54,854 nucleotides of DNA. Source: Patescibacteria group bacterium (GTDB lineage: Bacteria > Patescibacteriota > Microgenomatia > UBA1406 > GWC2-37-13). The notes under the pieces were generated by a model that ran no database searches, was not told the origin of the DNA, and saw only the letters and a list, made by a program, of their open reading frames with translations. The stretch lies in NCBI GenBank assembly GCA_023381015.1, contig JAMCTE010000017.1, positions 1 to 54,854 on the forward strand, read 5' to 3'. The position numbers were made by a program, and so were the translations under genes. This document shows, piece by piece, positions 24,396-31,667 of the stretch (position 1 is its first letter; each line of letters opens with the position of its first letter).

Positions 24396-25678
24396 TCAAA
24401 AAAAACGCCATCGCCGATCTTCCGACTACTTTTGGAGTTTATCTTTTCAAGCAGGGAAACAAAATTATTTATATCGGCAAATCGATCAACATCAGGGTCA
24501 GGGTTAAATCACACCTGGAAAATGCCAAACTTGACCGAAAGGAATTTTTGATCGTCAGCAATGCGGATAAAATTGACTACGTCGTTACCGACAATGAATT
24601 TGCGGCGTTGATTCTCGAATCCCAGTTGATAAAAAAATTTCACCCGAAATACAACGTCATTTGGAAGGACGGAAAGAACTACCTATATATAAAAGTGACG
24701 GTCAAGGATAGATATCCTAAGGTTCTTCTTTCCAGGAAAGAAAATGATGATAGATCGCTCTATTTTGGTCCGTTTTCTTCCGTTAGAGTCACCGAGTCTT
24801 TAGTGAACGACATAAGACGCATCGTCCCTTTTTGTACCGAAAAAAGCCTTTCCGAAAAACCCTGTTTCTATTCAAAAATTAATCTCTGCCAGCCTTGTCC
24901 AAATTTCATAAAAAAACAAAACAAAGACGACGAAAGGAAGCTAAGATTGATCTATCGACATAATATCAGGAGAGTTTTGAAAATTCTTAACGGAGGAGTT
25001 ACTGATATTCTGACCGGACTGTACCGTCAATTAAAATCTTTGACTAAATCGGAAAATTTTGAAGAAGCGATAAAAATCAGGAACAAGATTTTTCGCCTTG
25101 AGCGTTTGATCAATCATCCGACGACAGATCTGGCAATAGTTAACGAACAGAACCACAAAAAGTCTGACAGTTTGCATCTGTTGACAGAAGAGTTAAGCAA
25201 ATATTTTCCTGGAATTAAAAAACTAGATAGGATCGAATGTTATGATATTAGCAACCTCAAACAATCCAACCAGGTTGGCTCGATGGTCGTCATGAACCAC
25301 GGGCAAATCGACAAAAAAGAATACCGCCGTTTCAGGATTAAGCAGGTCGGATCCCGTTCGGACTTCGACAGGCTAAAAGAAGTCATCTCAAGAAGGTTTA
25401 AAAATCACTGGACTTTCCCGGATTTGGTCGTGGTCGACGGCGGCCGTCCACAAGTGAAAATCGTCATCGACAAACTGACGGAAATCGGTATAAAAATTCC
25501 GGTTCTTGGGATCGCCAAGAATCCTGACCGATTGGTATTGGGAATTTCCGATTATCCTACAGTTAGGTTTCCTCAAACCAATCCAGCCTTCAACCTCATC
25601 AGATTGTTAAGGGACGAGTCGCACCGATTTGCAAAAAAATACCATATTCTGCTTCGCCGCCGCCCCCTTTTGGTATAA
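24392..25678 (+). CDS. uvrC: Excinuclease ABC subunit C, short form without HhH region
   Basis: 428 residues against about 600 in most bacteria. N-terminal GIY-YIG nuclease (TTFGVYLFKQGNKIIYIGKS, 12-31), Cys-containing middle (PCFYSKINLCQPCP), UVR domain (LKSLTKSENFEEAIKIRNKIFRLE, about 210-233) and RNase H-like 5' nuclease with acidic residues in ECYDISN, LVVVDGGRPQ and RLLRDESHRFA. It stops right after the nuclease, so the tandem helix-hairpin-helix DNA-binding part is absent. The CFDISH-type motif reads CYDISN, with Asn for His. Overlaps the transglutaminase gene by ATGA. Confidence 0.93.
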   Translation: MIKKNAIADLPTTFGVYLFKQGNKIIYIGKSINIRVRVKSHLENAKLDRKEFLIVSNADKIDYVVTDNEFAALILESQLIKKFHPKYNVIWKDGKNYLYIKVTVKDRYPKVLLSRKENDDRSLYFGPFSSVRVTESLVNDIRRIVPFCTEKSLSEKPCFYSKINLCQPCPNFIKKQNKDDERKLRLIYRHNIRRVLKILNGGVTDILTGLYRQLKSLTKSENFEEAIKIRNKIFRLERLINHPTTDLAIVNEQNHKKSDSLHLLTEELSKYFPGIKKLDRIECYDISNLKQSNQVGSMVVMNHGQIDKKEYRRFRIKQVGSRSDFDRLKEVISRRFKNHWTFPDLVVVDGGRPQVKIVIDKLTEIGIKIPVLGIAKNPDRLVLGISDYPTVRFPQTNPAFNLIRLLRDESHRFAKKYHILLRRRPLLV

Positions 25679-25679
25679 T
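25671..25679 (+). promoter_or_regulatory. Extended -10 promoter inside the uvrC stop
   Basis: TGG-TATAAT, whose TAA is also the uvrC stop codon; the ATG of the next gene follows 10 bases after the box, giving a leader of only a few bases. Confidence 0.55.
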
Positions 25680-25689
25680 GTAAACACCC

Positions 25690-26088
25690 ATGAAAAAAAT
25701 ATTTCGCATGATCATTTTTTCGGCCATAGCCATCTATCTGACCTCGTTATGGGATAAGGGTTTTATTATCAAAAGCGATTGGTTAATTTATCTAAAAGCT
25801 TCTCTGGTCATCGCGGCGATTTATTATTTGGTTATTCCCGTTTCAAAACTAATCTTGCTTCCTTTGAACATTTTGACGCTCGGGATGGTTTCGGTGATTT
25901 TTTATGCCCTGGTATTGTTTTTTTTCCTCAATAAGCTGTCGCTGATACAAATTCAATCTTGGCGGTTTGGCGGTTTGTCATTTCATGGATTGATGGTGAT
26001 ACCTTTAGGGGTGAGTCAATTGGGCAACATCTTCTTGTCGGCTTTTTCGCTGTCGACCGTTATTAATTTGTTAGAAAAGCTTTTATGA
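25690..26088 (+). CDS. Phage-holin-4-like (YvlD-type) membrane protein
   Basis: 132 residues with four hydrophobic helices: MIIFSAIAIYLTSLW, SLVIAAIYYLVIPVSKLILLPLNILTLG, MVSVIFYALVLFFFL and LGNIFLSAFSLSTVINLLEKLL. The middle LPLNILTLGMVSVIFYALVL is typical of the four-helix YvlD/holin-superfamily-IV proteins, which are common chromosomal genes of unknown role and not evidence of phage. Overlaps secG by ATGA. Confidence 0.8.
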   Translation: MKKIFRMIIFSAIAIYLTSLWDKGFIIKSDWLIYLKASLVIAAIYYLVIPVSKLILLPLNILTLGMVSVIFYALVLFFFLNKLSLIQIQSWRFGGLSFHGLMVIPLGVSQLGNIFLSAFSLSTVINLLEKLL

Positions 26089-26303
26089 AGAATTTGCTTT
26101 TGATAATCAATATTGTCTTGAGTATTGCTATCGTGATTTTTATTTTGATTCAGGGAGGTGGAGCGGGGTTGGGTAGCGCCTGGGGTGGCGGCGGAGAAAG
26201 GTTCCAGACAAGGCGGGGTATAGAAAAAGTCGTTCTCTGGGCATCGACGATCGCAATCGTCCTATTTTTTATTGTCTCTTTGATTAATCTGTTCGCCAAA
26301 TAA
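26085..26303 (+). CDS. secG: Preprotein translocase subunit SecG
   Basis: 72 residues with two membrane helices (3-22 and 48-69) separated by the Gly-rich cytoplasmic loop LIQGGGAGLGSAWGGGGERFQTRRG, the SecG signature (Q..GG.G..FGG...F..R). Accessory subunit of the SecYEG channel; secD-secF lie elsewhere in this window (47634-49815). Coupled to the holin-like gene by a 4-bp overlap. Confidence 0.93.
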   Translation: MKNLLLIINIVLSIAIVIFILIQGGGAGLGSAWGGGGERFQTRRGIEKVVLWASTIAIVLFFIVSLINLFAK

Positions 26304-26330
26304 CCATCATAAAGTAAGTTTAACGGATCT

Positions 26331-27689
26331 ATGTTTCAAAAAAAAACCTTGCGTTACTATTACTGGTTGGTTATAGAATTTTTCAAAAAGAATAGTCGTT
26401 TGATCGCGATTAGTTTTTTTATCAGTTTTATCGGAATTATCGCTTTTTTGTCGGTTTCTCCTTACATTAAAATCGCCCTAAACCGGGAGGAAACGATCGG
26501 TTTGGTTGGCAATTATGATCTAAACAACCCTCCGGATGAGATAGTCAATAAGATCTCCAATGGATTGGTGACGGTGACCGACAAGGGTGAGATTATCCCC
26601 GTTATCGCCAATTCTTGGGAAGTGAAAGACGGCGGAAAAATCTACCGTTTCCATTTGAAGGACAGTCTCCTTTGGGGCGACAACAAAAAACTGGTGGCCG
26701 GTGATATAAAATATCAATTTGAGGATATCGCCGTTAAAGCCGTTGACGACCGGACTCTTGATTTTATCCTGACTAAACCGTTGGGAATATTTCCCACTTA
26801 TTTGAGCAAACCGATCTTGAGATATCCTTTGATCGGGGTGGCCGGTTATTACAAAGTTAGCAACATAAAGACAGAAGGGGGTTTCTTGAAAGAAGTCCTT
26901 CTGACTCCCAACACCAAAGACATCTCTCCTATAAGGTATAAATTTTATCAGAATGATTCCCAGCTCGTAAACGCTTATAAAAGCGGCGAAATCAACGAGA
27001 TGACCGTTTCAAAAAAGTCGATCGCCGATACATTTTTAGCCTGGAAAAACTCAACTATTACCAAGGCCGTTGATTATAGCAGGTTGATGACGATATTTTA
27101 CAACTTTAAAAATCCGCTTTTGGCGAACAAAAATGTCAGATCGGCCCTATCCCTTTTGGTCGATGACAAAAAAATCAGCGCCCTCGGTGAAGTTGCCAAA
27201 GGTCCGATTGCGCCGATTTCCTGGGCTTTCGACCCAGATTTAAAAAACTATAACTATGATCCTGATACGGCAAAAAAAATCATCCAAAAGGAAAAAATTG
27301 CCAGTTCGTCGGCTGAACTCAACTTTGTCACTTTTTTTGACTACTACGATGTCGCCGATCAATTCGTCAATGAGATAAAAAACTCCGGGCTACCGGTTAA
27401 TCTGAGCATTTCTTCTTCAGACCGTCCGGATAATTTCGATTTTCTTTTGGCGTTTTGGAAAGTGCCGGAAGATCCGGACCAGTACTATTTTTGGCATTCG
27501 ACGCAGACGGTCGGCAACATAGGAAGTTATAAAAACGTCAAAGTGGACTTGCTTTTGGAAAAGGGTCGATCGACCATCAACATCGACGAAAGGCAAAAAG
27601 ACTATTTTGACCTGCAGAAAGCCATGGCAGACGATCCGCCGGCTTTGTTTGTCTACTATCCCTACGTTTATACGATAAAGAGGAAATAA
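26331..27689 (+). CDS. Extracellular solute-binding protein family 5-like (peptide-binding)
   Basis: 452 residues. One N-terminal helix (LIAISFFISFIGIIAFLSVSPY, about 24-45) acts as signal anchor; no lipobox cysteine. The rest follows the OppA/DppA pattern: GLVTVTDKGEIIPVIANSWEVKDGGKIYRFHLKDSLLWGD (the W..S.DG..Y.F.LR....W.DG motif), an interrupted middle, NVRSALSLLVDDKKI (R.A.....D) and PDQYYFWHSTQ near the end. No oligopeptide permease genes are adjacent, so it may serve a remote transporter or a different envelope function. Confidence 0.85.
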   Translation: MFQKKTLRYYYWLVIEFFKKNSRLIAISFFISFIGIIAFLSVSPYIKIALNREETIGLVGNYDLNNPPDEIVNKISNGLVTVTDKGEIIPVIANSWEVKDGGKIYRFHLKDSLLWGDNKKLVAGDIKYQFEDIAVKAVDDRTLDFILTKPLGIFPTYLSKPILRYPLIGVAGYYKVSNIKTEGGFLKEVLLTPNTKDISPIRYKFYQNDSQLVNAYKSGEINEMTVSKKSIADTFLAWKNSTITKAVDYSRLMTIFYNFKNPLLANKNVRSALSLLVDDKKISALGEVAKGPIAPISWAFDPDLKNYNYDPDTAKKIIQKEKIASSSAELNFVTFFDYYDVADQFVNEIKNSGLPVNLSISSSDRPDNFDFLLAFWKVPEDPDQYYFWHSTQTVGNIGSYKNVKVDLLLEKGRSTINIDERQKDYFDLQKAMADDPPALFVYYPYVYTIKRK

Positions 27690-27779
27690 TCAAACTCGGA
27701 AATATCGCACGAACAAACTCAATCGTTTAAATAATTGATTTGATATTTGTTTATTTGTAGATTTGGCTATTTTTCTTAG

Positions 27780-27863
27780 TGTCGGGGAGAGGACTTGAAC
27801 CTCCACAGCCTTGCGGCCACAAGCCCCTCAAGCTTGCGCGTCTGCCAGTTCCGCCACCCCGAC
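27780..27863 (-). tRNA. tRNA-Leu (anticodon GAG)
   Basis: Minus strand, 84 nt with discriminator A. Acceptor GTCGGGG pairs with CCCCGAC; D arm GCG...CGC; anticodon stem CAAGC/GCTTG with loop TTGAGGG, anticodon GAG; long class II variable arm GGCC-GCAA-GGCT; T arm GGAGG-TTCAAGT-CCTCT. The 3' CCA is not encoded, so the CCA enzyme at 50412-51740 would be needed. A TATAAT box lies upstream at 27882-27877 on the same strand. Confidence 0.97.
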
Positions 27864-27890
27864 TTAAGTAAAGCCAATTATATCATTTTT

Positions 27891-27899
27891 TGCTATCAT
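27891..27899 (+). promoter_or_regulatory. Extended -10 promoter, leaderless small membrane protein
   Basis: TGC-TATCAT, 5 bases before the ATG at 27905. Confidence 0.45.
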
Positions 27900-27904
27900 A
27901 AACT

Positions 27905-28132
27905 ATGTGCCCAACCTGTGTTTTGACGATTGGAGCGGGATTACTCATAGCCAGAAAACTTGGAGTAAACGACGTCATTTCAATCGGCGTCATTACCGTT
28001 ATTTTCTCTTATCTTTTAGATATACTAACGAGAAAAATTAATAAGGGCAAAGTTTTCTTCCCGTACCAAAGGATATTTATTCCGATCGTTATTCTGTTGA
28101 TCTCTATCTTCGTGGCTAAGTTTCTGCTATAA
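27905..28132 (+). CDS. Small membrane protein with N-terminal CPTC motif
   Basis: 75 residues, not assigned to a family. The start MCPTCVLTIGAG places two cysteines in a CxxC pair right before the first of three helices (about 7-18, 21-40, 52-74). The CxxC at the membrane surface could bind metal or take part in thiol exchange, but nothing else supports that. It is followed 7 bp later by a 24-codon ORF that also has vicinal cysteines, then by the secreted protein at 28217; the three look like one transcript. Confidence 0.6.
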   Translation: MCPTCVLTIGAGLLIARKLGVNDVISIGVITVIFSYLLDILTRKINKGKVFFPYQRIFIPIVILLISIFVAKFLL

Positions 28133-28139
28133 ATATGAT

Positions 28140-28214
28140 ATGGATTTAGTTTCTGATTTTTTAAAAGCCCTAGCTAAATTTTTCAAAAAAATGTTCAGTT
28201 GTTGCGCCGATTGA
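28140..28214 (+). CDS. Candidate 24-residue peptide, amphipathic with CC near the C-terminus
   Basis: ATG GAT TTA ... TGA encodes 24 residues of alternating hydrophobic and Lys residues (DFLKALAKFFKKMF) ending SCCAD. It fits exactly between the stop at 28132 and the ATG at 28217 (2-bp gap), which is compatible with translational coupling. The helix would be amphipathic and membrane-seeking. Whether it is translated cannot be told from one sequence. Confidence 0.4.
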   Translation: MDLVSDFLKALAKFFKKMFSCCAD

Positions 28215-28216
28215 CT

Positions 28217-29266
28217 ATGACTTTGACAGAATTATCATATCAAGTGAGGAAGTTGCTGCCTTTTTTGGTTCTTTTTATTTTGGTTTTTTTGATAATTTTT
28301 TACTCGTTCAAGTTGTTGTTTGTTTATCTTGAGGCTAATCAAGCCAAACCGCCGATTGTGCCGACGCTTTTTGGCAAGATCGACGTACCGACTGTCAACG
28401 AGGCGACTTCGAGCGCCAACTTCAAGTTTACCCTCGATACGATCGAAGGACATCCGGTGACGACGACCGACAGCGCAAAGGTATTTTTCTTGCCAAAGCC
28501 GGCCACCCGTTTCGGCTATCGGGAAAAAATCTATTTGATGGCACAAGCTCTAGGATATGACACCCAAGTAACCGATTACAAGTTGAACGGTAATCTGGCT
28601 GTTTTCGACGACGGCATCCATGTTTTGACCATCAACATCGGTAACTTCAATTTTACGTACGAAAGCAAACCCGATTCTTCAACGCTGGCGTCAAGCGGCA
28701 CCTACATTCCTTCCCAAACCGATGTTCAAAACAAAGCGATCGATTTCTTGAAAGGAGTCGGTCGGTATCCTGAGGAGCTTGCAACCGGCACGACAAACAT
28801 TATTTATCTGAAATACGACCCCGGCTTGGATACTTATACTAACGTCGATAATCAATACAGCGCCAATTTGGTCGAAGTCGATTTCTATCGTCAGAACGTC
28901 GATGGTATTCCGGTTGCGACACCCAGGTTTTTTACCAGCCAAAATTATGTCATCATGCAGTTTAACAAGGACGGTTACCAGGTCGTCAAAGCTCAAGTCG
29001 CTTTTTTTGAGAAATCAGACACCCAGGTCGACCTTTATCCGGTAAAGACTGCCGACGTGGCCTGGCAGGAACTGCTTGACGGTAAAGGAATAGTTGTCGC
29101 AGCCACAAAAGGAGTCAGGCAGATCAGCATAAAACAGATGTCCATCTATTATTTCGATCCGGACGTTTACCAGAGCTATCTTGAGCCGGTTTATGTTTTT
29201 ATCGGCGATAACGATTTCGTTGCTTTTGTACCCGCAGTGACAGACCAGTATCTCATTGGTAATTGA
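28217..29266 (+). CDS. Membrane-anchored extracytoplasmic protein of unknown function
   Basis: 349 residues from ATG 28217; the upstream in-frame TTG at 28199 would overlap the 24-codon ORF. One N-terminal helix (FLVLFILVFLIIFYSFKLLFVYL) is followed by about 310 residues of beta-rich sequence with many Thr, Tyr, Val and Asp (NIIYLKYDPGLDTYTNVDNQ, VKAQVAFFEKSDTQVDLYPV, PVYVFIGDNDFVAFVPAV), suggesting a secreted all-beta fold. No catalytic motif seen. Convergent with the carboxypeptidase gene, overlapping it by 14 bp. Confidence 0.75.
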   Translation: MTLTELSYQVRKLLPFLVLFILVFLIIFYSFKLLFVYLEANQAKPPIVPTLFGKIDVPTVNEATSSANFKFTLDTIEGHPVTTTDSAKVFFLPKPATRFGYREKIYLMAQALGYDTQVTDYKLNGNLAVFDDGIHVLTINIGNFNFTYESKPDSSTLASSGTYIPSQTDVQNKAIDFLKGVGRYPEELATGTTNIIYLKYDPGLDTYTNVDNQYSANLVEVDFYRQNVDGIPVATPRFFTSQNYVIMQFNKDGYQVVKAQVAFFEKSDTQVDLYPVKTADVAWQELLDGKGIVVAATKGVRQISIKQMSIYYFDPDVYQSYLEPVYVFIGDNDFVAFVPAVTDQYLIGN

Positions 29267-30161
29267 CGTAGTCTACGTTGGCGTTAATCCAATTGATTAT
29301 GTTGGCAGTATCTTTGAATCTATCGAGGCTTTTCAAAACGACAATGATAAATTTGTGGCCGCTATTTTTGTAGAAAGTGACCAGGTTCTGGCCGGCTTCA
29401 TCGGTATATCCGGTTTTTAGACCACCGACTCCAGGGATTTCCCCCAATAGTTCGTTGACGTTATTTAATTGATGGAAATATTTAAAGTCGACGTCAGATA
29501 CGGTAATTTCTTTGGTGGAAGCGATTTTGGCGAGGTATTCGTTTTTGAGAAGTTCCCTAGCTGCTAAAGCCAAATCAAACGGAGAGACGTGTTGGGAGTA
29601 GGCGTCTAGACCGTTAGGGTTGACAAAATGGGTTTGTTTCATTCCCAAACTTGAGGCTTTTTGGTTCATCAAGGAAATGAACTTGGCATAGCCATAGCTG
29701 TCGGCCAGGACGTAGGCGGCGTCGTTGCCGGAATAAACGAGCATGCCGTACAGGAGGTTTTCCACCGTGATTCTTTCACCCGGAACCAAGCCCATCAATT
29801 GACCGTCAGAAATGGTTCTTTTTATGGTGATAATTTGATCCGGTTTGTAGACGTCGTAGGAGACCAGGGCGGTGATTATTTTTGTGGTGGAGGCTGGAAA
29901 AAAATCCGAGTGCTCGTTCCTTTTGAGTATTGGCGTAAAAGAAGCCAAATCGACGATATAAACGCCTTGGGCCGATATTTCCGGATAGACGAAAGGATTT
30001 TTTAGATAGGGGACGGGATTGATATTGATTTTAGGTTGGGTGGTTTTTTTTTCGAATAGGGGCCGGTTATAGGCAAACAGGTGGAAGTAATAAGAATCGC
30101 CAGGGTAAAATAGGAAAAGGAGAGTAAAAAAAATAAATAAAAGATAAAATCTGATTTTCAT
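29253..30161 (-). CDS. D-alanyl-D-alanine carboxypeptidase (peptidase S11)
   Basis: 302 residues. N-terminal signal/anchor helix (FYLLFIFFTLLFLFYPG). The three penicillin-binding motifs are in order: SxxK in FPASTTKIITALVSYD (about 88), SxN in MLVYSGNDAAYVLADSYG (about 145) and KTG in VGGLKTGYTDEAGQNLVTF (about 250). It trims the terminal D-Ala of peptidoglycan stem peptides. It ends soon after the KTG domain, without the C-terminal beta domain of PBP5. Lies downstream of aspS across a GTTAACNN repeat. Confidence 0.93.
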   Translation of the reverse strand: MKIRFYLLFIFFTLLFLFYPGDSYYFHLFAYNRPLFEKKTTQPKININPVPYLKNPFVYPEISAQGVYIVDLASFTPILKRNEHSDFFPASTTKIITALVSYDVYKPDQIITIKRTISDGQLMGLVPGERITVENLLYGMLVYSGNDAAYVLADSYGYAKFISLMNQKASSLGMKQTHFVNPNGLDAYSQHVSPFDLALAARELLKNEYLAKIASTKEITVSDVDFKYFHQLNNVNELLGEIPGVGGLKTGYTDEAGQNLVTFYKNSGHKFIIVVLKSLDRFKDTANIINWINANVDYVNYQ

Positions 30162-30166
30162 AACAC

Positions 30167-30203
30167 GTTAACCAGTTAACGCGTTAACGTGTTAACGGGT
30201 TGG
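30167..30203. repeat. Tandem octamer repeat GTTAACNN, array A
   Basis: Four exact octamers GTTAACCA, GTTAACGC, GTTAACGT, GTTAACGG (30167-30198) and a decayed fifth (GTTGG). On the minus strand the array begins inside aspS and encodes its last residues (NPLTR, stop). Related arrays lie at 44950-44991 and 47026-47061. Confidence 0.8.
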
Positions 30204-31566
30204 AAACTTTTATTCCTAATTCTTTAAGTTTTTCCGGTTTGACCTCTGACGGGGCTTTCATGATGGCGGTTTTCCCGCCGGAGGTCATCGGCATGGCAAT
30301 GACTTCCCTCAGATTTTTCTCTCCCGTGATGCAAGTCAGCAACCGGTCGATTCCCGGGGCAATCCCTCCGTGCGGAGGAGCACCGTATCCTAAAGCTTCG
30401 ATCATGTGGCCAAACTTAAGGTCGATTTCTTCCTTTGACAGTCCCATGATTTCAAAAACCGCCTTTAGTCCTTCAGGGGTATGATTTCTGATGCTTCCTC
30501 CTCCGACTTCGTAGCCATTGCAAACGAGATCATACTGGGTGGTCAGGATGTTGGCAATATTTTTCTTTTCCAGGAGGTCTTTCATGAATTCCGGTTTCGG
30601 CGCCGAAAACGGATTGTGGGTGAATGTCCAGCCATCGGTATCGGTTTTTTCAAAAAAAGGAAAGTCGACCACCCAGGCAAAGGCTTGGACGTTATTCTTT
30701 TTTTCCTCCTCGGTTCGCAAGTCGAACTTGTCCGCCCCGAATTTTTTGATTGCTTCCTGGTAGGTAAAGACAGGAAATGGTTTTTGTTTGATTGGTACCT
30801 TGAGCTTGTCATAAATGTCAATAACCATCGATTCGATCAGGTTCATGACGTCTTCACGCTCAACAAAGCTCATTTCCAAGTCCAGCTGGGTAAACTCACC
30901 GTAGGCGCGGTCTGCCCGCGGGTCTTCGTCCCTAAAGCAGCGGGCGATCTGAAAGTATTTTTCCACTCCGGCGATCATCAGGAGCTGCTTGTATTGTTGG
31001 GGCGATTGCGGCAGCGCATAAAACTTTCCCGGTTGAAGCCTTGAGGGAACGATGAAATCACGGGCACCCTCTGGGGTCGTTTCCGACAGGATCGGCGTCT
31101 CGATCTCCAAAAAACCCTGTCTGAAAAGATGCTGCCTGATCAGATCGATGAATTTGCTCCTCAGAGCCAAATTCTTGTACATCCTTGGCCGCCTAAGATC
31201 CAGATATCTGTACTTTAGCCTGACTTCTTCGTCTATCTCGTAGCCGTCGGTATTGACGGGAAGGGGAAGGGGCTTGGTTTTATTGAGGATTTTCACTTCT
31301 TTGGCTTCGATTTCGATTTTTCCAGTTGCGAGTTTCTCGTTAACCAGTTTAGCGGGTCTTTCTTTAACCAGCCCTTTGATCCAAACCACATCTTCGGTTG
31401 AAAGTTGTTTAAAATCTTCTCCGCCGACTACCTGGACGGTGCCGGTCCGGTCCCTCAGATCGATGAAGATGATTTTCTTGTGGTCTCGTTTGCTGTCGAC
31501 CCAGCCGAAAAGCTCGACTTCTTCACCAATTTTATCAATAATTTGTTCAACGTATAGCTTTTTCAT
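30184..31566 (-). CDS. aspS: Aspartyl-tRNA synthetase, compact form
   Basis: 460 residues. The ATG at 31566 gives KLYVEQIIDKIGEEVELFGWVDSKRDHKKIIFIDLRD as N-terminal OB-fold; the 14-codon upstream extension lies in the promoter. Class II motif 2 reads FQIARCFRDEDPRADRAYGEFTQLDLEMSF, motif 3 APPHGGIAPGIDRLL, and the bacterial flipping loop is present. Between KKFGADKFDLR and NVQAFAWVVDFPFFE, where bacterial AspRS carries a GAD insert of over 100 residues, there are about 8 residues. Whether it also charges tRNA-Asn cannot be told. The 3' end runs into repeat array A. Confidence 0.95.
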   Translation of the reverse strand: MKKLYVEQIIDKIGEEVELFGWVDSKRDHKKIIFIDLRDRTGTVQVVGGEDFKQLSTEDVVWIKGLVKERPAKLVNEKLATGKIEIEAKEVKILNKTKPLPLPVNTDGYEIDEEVRLKYRYLDLRRPRMYKNLALRSKFIDLIRQHLFRQGFLEIETPILSETTPEGARDFIVPSRLQPGKFYALPQSPQQYKQLLMIAGVEKYFQIARCFRDEDPRADRAYGEFTQLDLEMSFVEREDVMNLIESMVIDIYDKLKVPIKQKPFPVFTYQEAIKKFGADKFDLRTEEEKKNNVQAFAWVVDFPFFEKTDTDGWTFTHNPFSAPKPEFMKDLLEKKNIANILTTQYDLVCNGYEVGGGSIRNHTPEGLKAVFEIMGLSKEEIDLKFGHMIEALGYGAPPHGGIAPGIDRLLTCITGEKNLREVIAMPMTSGGKTAIMKAPSEVKPEKLKELGIKVSNPLTR

Positions 31567-31579
31567 GTTTGATTTTCTA

Positions 31580-31608
31580 ATCATACAGCCTTTTTTACAT
31601 TTTGACAA
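31580..31608 (-). promoter_or_regulatory. aspS promoter
   Basis: Minus-strand TTGTCA (31608-31603), 17-bp spacer, TATGAT (31585-31580); transcription would begin about 7 nt before the ATG. Its -35 shares five bases with that of the divergent promoter. Confidence 0.7.
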
Positions 31609-31630
31609 GCTAATGGGGTTTAGCTATAAT
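31602..31630 (+). promoter_or_regulatory. Consensus promoter with palindromic operator candidate
   Basis: TTGACA (31602-31607), 17-bp spacer, TATAAT (31625-31630): a perfect sigma-70-type promoter. Inside the spacer AGCTAA (31608-31613) and TTAGCT (31620-31625) form an inverted repeat with 6-bp gap, a plausible repressor site. A leader of about 31 nt with AGGAT precedes the ATG at 31668. Confidence 0.75.
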
Positions 31631-31667
31631 ATTGAGCTTTATAGTTAAATTTATAGGATAAAAATAT

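Noticed and set aside
25690-26088. Prophage because of the holin-like protein
   Set aside because: YvlD-type proteins are ordinary chromosomal genes and no other phage gene is near.
30167-30203. Possible CRISPR array or attachment site
   Set aside because: The units are 8 bases with no spacers, and no cas or integrase gene is in the window.
31567-31667. T-box or other tRNA-sensing leader for aspS
   Set aside because: The predicted aspS leader is only a few bases long and no T-box sequence is present.
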